20,669 bases of DNA, from assembly GCF_000611645.1 (NCBI RefSeq), contig NW_014012861.1, positions 1 through 20,669 on the forward strand, read 5' to 3'. Origin of the DNA: Monoraphidium neglectum. Its lineage: Eukaryota > Chlorophyta > Chlorophyceae > Sphaeropleales > Selenastraceae. The position numbers and the translations under genes were made by a program. The notes under the pieces were generated by a model. The model was not told where the DNA came from and searched no databases. It worked only from the letters and a program-made list of their open reading frames with translations. Shown piece by piece: positions 9,901-17,860 of this stretch (within the stretch, counting starts at the first letter, position 1; every line of letters begins with the position of its first letter).

Positions 9901-11145
9901 CAGGTGCTGCCGCCGCACATTGTAGCCCCCTATAACCGGCCTTCCCGCTGCTTGCCCATCGCTCACGCATGCAGACTTCTCAGCTGGGCAGTGTGGGGAC
10001 AGCAGCGCCTGCCCTCAATAAGTAAGGGTGTGTTCGCACCCTTGCCCTCATGACTGCATGACTGACCCCATGCCTATCGTTGTCAAGGTGGACTTCCGCT
10101 ACCCCCTGGGCATCCCCGCCTACTACGCGGCGCGCGTCATTGCGCTGCACCCCTACTTTGGCTGCCGCTCCACGCTGGTACGGCGGTTTGTCGCCGGCAT
10201 GAGCGTGCGCAGCAAACACCACAGGCAGTCCGTGTGCCTGCTGCATGCGCGGCGGGAGCTGCTGGCAAACGTGCAGTGCTACTGCCACGGCTGAAATTGA
10301 CGACAGGCTGTGCGCTCAGATGTGTCTTCTGGGTTGTCTCGTGGGCCGCTTCGACGCCCCAACAACAGTGCGCCTTACAATCCTCCTTGTGTTCTGTACA
10401 TTTATGTATTGTTGTTCCTGATCATACTGTGAAAAATGCTTGAACTTGCACCTCTGCAAATGCCTTGATACACACTCAAGCGGCACAAACATGTGCAAAC
10501 CACTACACTCCCCTCCGATGCCCGCAGTTTGCGGCCACAGACCCCAGCCTCACCGGCAAGGGGCTCACCAGCAAGCGTGTGGGTGCGCCCTACTTTGGGG
10601 CGCCCTACCCCCTGTTCAGCCTGCCCTTCTTCTTCCACACCGCATCCGGCCCCGCCTGGAACCCACAGGTGGGCTTATGTAAGGTGGCAAGTTTGAGATG
10701 TGGTCCACTCAGAAGCAATTTTGTGCAAGTGCATGCTGTGCGCACGACAGGTCTTGGTTGAAGCTTGAAGGCATTGGTTGATGGGCGGATCCCCTCCTCA
10801 CTGACGTGACCGACACGCCCATCTCGCATTTCCCTTGCTGCCATGGGCGCACCTCCCTGCACATGTTGCAGGCTCATGACGAGTCACTGCGCGCGGCTGT
10901 GTGGCGAGAGACTCACCGCATTCTGGAGGAGGTGGGGTGGGGACAGGAGGGGACAAGACGCTTGTTTTTGGCATGCTTGGTGTTGACTGTCAACTTGCGT
11001 GTTTGACAGTGGGGATGGTCACCCTGCTGCACATCTGTGCTGCAACCCCTCCCCATGCCATCGGCCTGGCACGCAGGTGGCTGGATCGGGAGTGCCTGAC
11101 CTGCAGTGCGCCCTCACAGTGCCGGAGGCCGGCCGGTCCTCATAA
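6915..11145 (+). CDS. Short-chain dehydrogenase/reductase, retinol dehydrogenase/WWOX-like (copy 2, 13 recognised exons)
   Basis: Tandem paralogue of the gene at 1541-5738, with the same exon positions and phases. Exons: 6915-6987, 7179-7237, 7501-7595, 7974-8022, 8299-8394, 8728-8817, 9080-9171, 9516-9605, 9839-9866, 10088-10177, 10528-10668, 10872-10931, 11077-11145. These join to 343 residues starting MDWVARSIGFF and ending in a TAA at 11143. TGGNSGIG, IIASR, NNAG and YCDSK (Tyr182, Lys186 in this model) are intact, so an NADP(H)-linked reductase fold is likely. The microexon that supplies VAS in copy 1 has no counterpart by sequence in the 8818-9079 intron. Direct joining gives RIVQVSFGEIL, which keeps a Ser but shortens the Ser-Tyr spacing. 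A different 30-nt cassette at 9020-9049 is possible but weak. Function may therefore be altered or reduced; the frame is otherwise undamaged. Confidence 0.88.
7661..7766. repeat. CTG/CAG trinucleotide repeat in intron 3 of SDR copy 2
   Basis: About 105 bp of CTG triplets interrupted by TAC/GAC/CCG variants, with a pure (CTG)n core and later GCTGCC/CGG interruptions. It lies inside the intron 7596-7973, so the polycysteine or polyalanine frames read through it are not coding. The matching intron of copy 1 has no such tract. Confidence 0.9.
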
Positions 11146-12175
11146 GCCCGCCGCTCGCAGCGGCTGCCAGTGCCGGGCAGAGCTCGGCGGGACGGGGCAC
11201 ATCGCCGCGTGCATGACCCTGGGCAAAGGGGTATTGCGTCCATCGCGAATGCATTGTCATGGGTCCTCTTGCATTATATATGTCCAGATCTCTGCCTGTC
11301 TGCTGATGAAAGTATGCTGTCCTAGGAAGCTGCTTGCTTACCCCCTTGGTGAAATGTGGTGTATTGTGATGCTCTCATAGATGAGAGAAACAGAGATGAA
11401 ATGGTTTCCTGGATGATGTAATCTGTCTGTGACCGTGTTACTGGGTGCTTGGTGTCTCACCACTCCCTCTCACTTGTGATGATGTATGTGTCATGCATGC
11501 ACAGGTGAGTGCAGCCTCACAGCGGCACCTGCAAATGGAGAAAGCAGCCAAAAGCTGACGGTTGTGGCAGCAGCCGCCTTCAATGAAAGCACGCGTGAAT
11601 GCGATCATGCGCAGCCAGCGCCTCGCCAAACGCCTCGCCCGTTTCCAGGGGTAACAACACAGAACATGCAGCAAACCAGCTGTGATAACTGTGTGGGAAC
11701 ACTGACATTAACACGATCTTGACGCCAGGCCGCTGTGAGCGTGAAGCGCACATCTTAGGCTGGCACGGTCACTGGTGCAGCCGCCTGGGTGCAAAAGCGG
11801 GACCTGCCGCATTGATGCAGCCGCAGTTTGCTGCTGATTCTGGCCTTTCTCAATCACCCGCCACCGCCATTCAAGAGCGGGGGATGTGGAACCTGCGCAG
11901 GGGATTGAGGGCATCAGGGGTGACCTCAGCTGCCAGCCGTGGAGACACAGCCCAAAGTGGCATGTTGGAAATTCAAATCAGGGGCTTGTAATCACAGTAT
12001 CATAAATCAAAACCACCAATGACGAACCTGCTTGCCCTGCCCGGCTCACCATGCCCTGCTCACCATTAACCCTGAGGTGCCCCTCCCCTGCTTGCCCTCC
12101 CAACCCCTCCACGTCTCGCGGGTCCCAGCGCTTGCCCCAGTTGCGCGTATGCCAGATGCGGCAAATAGTGCCCCC
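11146..12175. other. Convergent spacer between SDR copy 2 and the small minus-strand gene
   Basis: No gene is supported. It should contain the 3' UTR of SDR copy 2 (plus strand) and of the gene ending at 12176 (minus strand). A TGTAA motif suits the plus-strand gene; I found no TTACA (the minus-strand signal) within the nearest 600 bp below 12176. Short frames without motifs only. Confidence 0.5.
11417..11421 (+). promoter_or_regulatory. Candidate poly(A) signal TGTAA of SDR copy 2
   Basis: TGTAA in the context GATGATGTAATCTG, 272 nt after the stop codon of the second SDR gene. It is the first TGTAA downstream. Position and motif only. Confidence 0.4.
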
Positions 12176-13388
12176 TCACCCGTCGCGCTTGCGGCCATGC
12201 AGGTCGCCCTTCCAGCCCTCTGCGCCGGTCCCCAGCTGGGGCACGATCATTGCGGTCGCAAAACGGATGCAGTTGTGGCTGTTGAATGCTGCGGTATAGA
12301 CCGTCTTCCCGTGACGGGCCAGTGGCAGAGCCCGCAGCGGTGCGCCCAACGACGTTCACCCCCCACTGGAGGGAGGGCGCTTCGGTGAGGTGCCACATGG
12401 CGAGACTGGCAAGGCCTCGAGGCACAGCAAAATTTGAGAGTCGTTGATGCAACGCACAGCCCCCTGCCTGCGGTGATGCGGGGACGGCTGACACACGCGC
12501 ACCGGCACCCAGCTGTCACAAGGGGTTCGGGCATCCCTGCTCACACGTTTGTCATCCTTGCCGGCAAAGTTCTTGTCCATGACGCTCTTCACGGCGCCCT
12601 CCACGTAGCCCGCAGCCTGGGGCTGCAGGCCAGGGGCGATGGATGCCGAGTGAGCGTGACAGGGGTGTTGTATGATGTGCGAGCGCGAGCAGGAGCGCGA
12701 AACGGAGCCAAGGCAGGTGTCAAAGCATCGTAGCTTTCAAGCATGCCAAGAGTCACAGGTTGGCAGACCCAACTCAGCCCCAAAAGCGTGCCACACAAGG
12801 GGGCAGGCAAAACAAGAAGTTGGAGTGTGTGAGGCTCACCTCGTTACCGGCCTCCTCGGCAGCGGGGGCGGTGGCTGCAGGAGCAGCTTCGGCGCCCGGG
12901 GCCGCGGCGGCCTTGGGGCCCGAGAATCCGTCCTTGAAGGGGCGGCCGGGGCCGTGGTGGCGGATGCGACCGCTGAAGTTGGACGTGGTGCCCTCCCAGT
13001 TGCCGTTGGGGGCCTGCAAGGTTGGTGCCCATGATGGGATCAGCAGGAGGGAATGGCATTTTTGAGACTCCAGACATTTGTTGCAGACTTGAGCGTGGGA
13101 GGCAAGGTGTCCCCGCGAGTGCGGAGGGGTGTGTTGGGAGATGCAGCCGCCACGTCAACAGGTTTGCGCCACTGCAGCTGACAAGGCAATCGCGAGAGTG
13201 GCGGCACGGCAAAAGCTCACATCATCCTGAGGGGGAGAGAAGATCTTCACGAAGGCGTTGGCGACCGAGTTGAGCGCCTCCCCTATGCCGCCGTTGGCCG
13301 CCCGCAAGGGGGCCAGCACGCGCCGAGCCGCAGACGCGCGGCCAGCGCTGCGCGGGGGCTGGACAGAGCTGCCGCGGATGGAGAGCAT
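12176..13388 (-). CDS. Unidentified 176-residue protein, probably organelle-targeted (4 exons)
   Basis: Minus-strand exons 13388-13221, 13013-12840, 12622-12547 and 12288-12176 join in frame to 176 codons plus TGA. The N terminus (MLSIRGSSVQPPRSAGRASA, then ARRVLAPLRA) is rich in Ser, Ala and Arg and poor in acids, typical of an algal chloroplast or mitochondrial transit peptide, cleaved perhaps near residue 30. A short helix (IGEALNSVANAFVKIF) follows, then NGNWEGTTSNFSGRIRHHG, an Ala/Pro/Glu linker (about residues 91-114), and a conserved-looking C-terminal half with YVEGAVKSVMDKNFAGK and FNSHNCIRFATAMIVPQLG ending in RKRDG. I recognise no family and assign no function. No transmembrane segment is obvious. 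The first two introns have clean GTGAGC donors. The third (AAAC, then GTGTGAG; acceptor ACCGCAG) was chosen because it alone joins the C-terminal frame cleanly, so it is the least certain. The gene is convergent with SDR copy 2 and divergent from the kinase gene. Confidence 0.65.
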
Positions 13389-13415
13389 TGCTACTGCAGG
13401 CCTGTGGCTCTCGAG

Positions 13416-13421
13416 CACGTG
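13416..13421. promoter_or_regulatory. G-box CACGTG just upstream of the small minus-strand gene
   Basis: A perfect palindromic CACGTG 28 bp upstream of the ATG at 13388. In plants this core binds bZIP/bHLH factors and is common in light-regulated promoters. Here it may lie in the 5' UTR, and a 6-bp match can occur by chance. Confidence 0.25.
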
Positions 13422-13534
13422 GCAGGACGCGTGTACTTGCTTGCCGGTTGGTCTCGGATTCGCAAATGATCTTGTGAGGCGAGTGACAGGACGGCACAAA
13501 GGAGTCGGAAGGTATGGGAATCAAATCAACATAC

Positions 13535-13542
13535 ATTTAATA
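13535..13542 (-). promoter_or_regulatory. TATA-like box for the small minus-strand gene
   Basis: TATTAAAT on the minus strand, about 147 bp upstream of the ATG at 13388. It is the only AT-rich box of this type close to that start. Weak evidence. Confidence 0.25.
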
Positions 13543-14739
13543 TGGCGTGTGATGATGCTGGCTCGTGCATTTATGGTTTCGGGCTGGATTGATCTTGGCA
13601 GTTGCCGGGCTACGTGGCAAGGGGCGTCAATGCCATGCAGTTGGGGCATGTTGACTTGCAAGGATGTCTTTATTGCGTAGCTGTATAGATACGGCCGTCT
13701 TGATGGCCCAGCCCAGGCGCCAAACACTGGTGACCCTGCTGGAGGTGCACACGCACACTGCTTGCAAATGCAACGCATGCACGCATGGCGACCCCATGCC
13801 TGGAAAGATTCGGTCATGTGATCGGAGCCCAAACCAATTGACATCATGTAGATGGCAGTTTTGCGAGCGCTCAACCCCATGCAGCTTGCGAAGCAGCCAT
13901 GCTGCATTACGGTATTGCTGCTTTGACCTGGTCACAGACAACCGCCCAGCAATCGTCTGACTCTCGCACACCAACATTCAATAGTGTTCATGCTGACATT
14001 GCTATTATCGCTGCGGTATGATGTACAAGGCACTGCCCAGAACGCTGCTATGGCGTCACCTGGCAGCAGAACATGCACGGTAACAGGCATCAGCGCATGG
14101 GCCCTATCAGCACCCGCGCTGTGGGAGCAGTGTCACAAGCGTGTGGCTGTTGTAAACTTACTGCCTTCTGCACGAAAGAAAGATAGGCATTGGCTGATCT
14201 GTGGTGCAGCTGATATCAGCAGCTTTCATCCAGAAAAGCATCGCCCGTCCTGGCTGCATCCGGCCGCACTGACAAGCTCTGGCAGCCAACCTGCTGCAAA
14301 CCGAGCGTTGAGGACCTTTGCAGCGTGCAACAGGAGTAGGTCGACGATGCGCAACGATAAATCAACAAATGCAGAGATCTTACCTCCGGGGCTCTCTGTG
14401 CAAGGATGCGCGACCCCCTTGTGCCTCTGTCAGCGGTGGCCCAGCTTGATGAGTTGACAGCGCTCCACAGACAGCCAGCGGAGCTGTGTACGGCCGCGGT
14501 TCCACTGGCACTCATTCATATCAAAAATGCGATTGTAAAGTTTTCCGAGCCCTATGCAGCACATACATGACCGATTTTCCCCCGGCAATATCTTCCGGAC
14601 CGCGTACGTGAGCGTATGCAGGCCCCCAGCCCGCCACAACAAATGAAACACCAGTAGATCTTCTACATTGTCTTTGAACCCACACGGCTTGCTCCATTGC
14701 CCAGTTGCAGCTCATCGCCGTGCCTGCTGCGCAGCGGAG

Positions 14740-17700
14740 ATGGCGCAGCAGCATGCTGGCGGTGGCGCGGCCATCCGCGCCAGCCCTTGCGAGCCCGGAG
14801 TCTATTACATTAACGGGCAGACGTGGGCGGTGAGATCAACACATGCCATGGCCTCCAGCATACCCCTCTTTCTGCGGCGCCCACCTGCCTCTGCTGCCCA
14901 AGCAACCACACACACGAGGCTGGCGCCGGCGGCGCATGCGCACGTCTCAAACGCGCCCGGCCCCCCAGGGGCCTGCACCAACCCCTGCCCTCCCTCTCGC
15001 AGGTCGGGGCCCGCTACACTCTGATGAAGCTACTGGGAGAGGGCAGCTTCTCCCAGGTCTGCATGGCAGTCGACAACGACACGCAGGAGGTAGGCGCGCG
15101 GCAGCTGCCGTTTGAGGAGGGCAGATGAGGGACGGCTAGCCGCTGCCTGCTCGGTGCGTGGCAGAGCTGGCAGCTTGCCTGTTGAGCGGGGGGGGGGGGT
15201 CACTGTGCTGCAGCAGTCGCAGTAAAAGCAGGCGCGGATGGCTGGAGGGTGCAAATGCGACAGCCGGGCCGCCCGTCCGTGGGCCGTGCAGAGGACGAAG
15301 CGGGAGCCCCACCCGGCAGTCAGCTCCCGCCCACCCACGCGCCCTCCCGTCTGCCGTATGCGCGCAGCCAGTGGCTCTGAAGCGCATCCCTGACGTCCTC
15401 ACCAGCCTCGAAAATGCAAAACGCGTCCTTAGGGAGGTGCGGCGGCCGGGGCGGGTCCGGCATTCATGAGCCGATCTGGCCGGGGCAGCTGCGCCGCTTG
15501 CGAAGCGAGGGGCGAGGGACGCAGTGCAGGGCGCCTGCGCGGATGCACGCGCTACGCGCGGCGGCCCTTGAGGCGCGCCCCCCGCCTGGTGCGTGCGCGC
15601 CAGCCCCTGCCTGCCATTCTGAGGCTCGGACGAGCGTGTGTTCTGGGTGGTAGCGGCCCCTGTGTTGAGGCGAACGCCAACCCCCGGCCCAACAGGGCAA
15701 CCGATCCTGCACTACTTGGCTGCGCAGGTGTGTATACTGCGGCGCATGGACCACCCTGGCATCATCGCCCTAAGGGACGTCTTCCTCAGGCCCGCCTCCA
15801 CTGGTGGGAGCGCGGCTTGGCATGCGACACGGCCGTTCGCTGCACGCGCAGAGCTGCCCTGGGTGCCGCCGGCGTGAGCGGGGGAGGCTGGAAGCGTGAC
15901 ACACGCCTGTGGCAGCGCACGTGTCATGATTGCCAACAGTGTGGCAGCACCCCAGTGCGCCAGATCGCTGTGGCAGCACCCCAGTGCGCCAGATCGCTGT
16001 ATCTTGACACACATCGACAGCTTGCTTCCTGCATGCCAACAGCATGCACGCTGGCTGCACTGCACCAGCCCGTCCACACGGCTCCTCTCGACCGCACCCT
16101 CCGCAGGGCGCTGCGTGTACCGCAACGGCCAGCTGGTGCCGACGTCACTCGACCTGTACCTCGCCCTGGAGTACTGCGACCAGGCGGGTGACTAGTCGTG
16201 GACAGTCACCGATGACGCGTGGGGACGGGGTACGGGTGCACCTATGGTTTTGCGGCCGGTGCATACATCGGCCGGCCGCCGCATTGCATTGATCGGCCTT
16301 GATGCTTTCATTTCATACAGGCTCACAGAGCAACAGGCCTCTGAACCTGCGCACGTAATCAACCGCCTATTCCCAGGGCGACCTCTTCCACGTGAGGGGC
16401 CAGATCAGCGAGTCCGAGGTTAAGAGCATCATGTTCCAGCTGCTGCAGGTGAACAGGCATTTGCAATCCGTGCCGTCAATAAACGAATCCCCAACGCACG
16501 CGCGGCTCAGGGTTGACCATCGACTTGTCATTGAGAATTTTTCGACGGCTGTGCCGAGCCCTGAGACCTGTTCCGCCGGAGTCGGCACTGCATCACCCGG
16601 CGTTACCCGTGCCGTCCCTGTGGGTGACCCCATTGCGATCGGGCAGGCCCTGCAGTACCTGCATGACAATGGGGTGTGGCACCGCGACGTGAAGACGGCC
16701 AACATACTGGTGACGTTCTGCGATGGCGCCAGGTGGGGTGGGGGCGGGGGCACGCGTGGACAACAGCCATGTGGGATGGGGGCACAGGGCATTCGCATGC
16801 GTGTCAAACGCTCCGCTCAGGGACGGGGTAGGAGGCGCACTTCGAAAAGCCTTCGTGCAAGGGATGTATTGGATTGGGGAGGAAAAAGGGGTTGTCATGC
16901 GCTGTGCTTTTGCCTCCTTCACAACGACGCCGTCGTCCTCCGCTTTTCCAGCTGCTCGCCGGTCAAACCCCGCCGCAGGCTGGTCAAGATCGCAGACCTG
17001 GGCAGCGCCCGCTCCGCCGCCCTCGGCGCCAGCTGCACGTCGCCCCGCGCCGCCGGCGCCAGCGGCGCCAGCGCTTTGGCCCCGGAACCGCCCGGGGGTT
17101 CGGCGGCCATGGCCCCGGGCGGCGGCGCAGCGGCAGACACCGCCGCGGCGGCCTCGGCTCTGGCGGCAGTCACGATCGGCGGCGCTCGCGGCGCGGGCAG
17201 CGGGCGTGGCTCGGTCATGTGCATGGAGGAAGCGCATATGAAGCACAGCGACAGCTTCATGGTGGAGGGCGACAGGGAAATCAGCACCAGCGGCGACCTG
17301 TTTGCAAGGTGTGAAACAATTTCCCCTCAAGATCAAATTATAAGATCTCATGTTTCGTGACTGCCTGCGTGTGGGGGCTCTGGAGGTTGATCAGCCCTGA
17401 TGTTCAAAAAGTTATTTCTGGGAGTCTTCAGGAGGCGGCCTCCGCTGCTCAGTGATTTACGGCATTCCCAGACGCGGCCTCAGTCTGCCTCGCCGCGTGA
17501 CCCACGCTGCTCGTGCTGTTGCCGCCCTCTCCTGTCCTGCATCCCAGGCCTGTCCCCGCTGGCGGTGCGGGCTTCCAGCCGCCCCTCACGCGCATGGTGT
17601 GCACGCCCTGCTACAGGCAAGCCCGGCGCCCGTCCTGTTGGGGGTTGTCTTGGTGTCAGTGCCTGCACGCAGCTGATTTCGTGGCATGCATGATCACTTA

Positions 17701-17811
17701 TTGCTGAATGGGCATTGCACGTCTGCGTTTGCATCACTCCTCCACGTCACTGCCATGCTGATTGCGTGCAAGGTCCACACACACACACACACGCACGCAC
17801 GCACGCACACG

Positions 17812-17860
<49 letters not shown>

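Larger units (their letters stand above)
13389..14739. other. Shared upstream spacer of the small gene and the kinase gene
   Basis: About 1.35 kb between two divergently transcribed genes, with no supported gene. The longest frame, at 13984-14457, opens with GTG, has its first in-frame ATGs at 13990 and 14050, and shows no motif or splice pattern. Base composition here is closer to the spacers than to the exons. The spacer presumably holds both promoters. A TATTAAAT box lies on the minus strand at 13542-13535, and no clear TATA box is visible before the kinase ATG. Confidence 0.5.

Noticed and set aside
13984..14457. 157-codon plus-strand frame in the spacer before the kinase
   Set aside because: Opens with GTG, with in-frame ATGs only at 13990 and 14050; no motif, no splice pattern, composition like the spacer; most likely chance.
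15466..16191. 241-codon plus-strand frame
   Set aside because: Overlaps kinase exons 4 and 5 in a different frame and spans their introns, including the 29-bp duplication.
16188..16376. Standard GT donor at 16188 for kinase intron 5
   Set aside because: It leaves one extra base pattern that shifts GDLFHV out of frame. The GC donor four bases upstream gives the expected EYCDQ-GDLF join.
16593..17351. 252-codon minus-strand frame
   Set aside because: Antisense shadow of kinase exons 7 and 8, whose GC-rich codons leave the opposite strand open.
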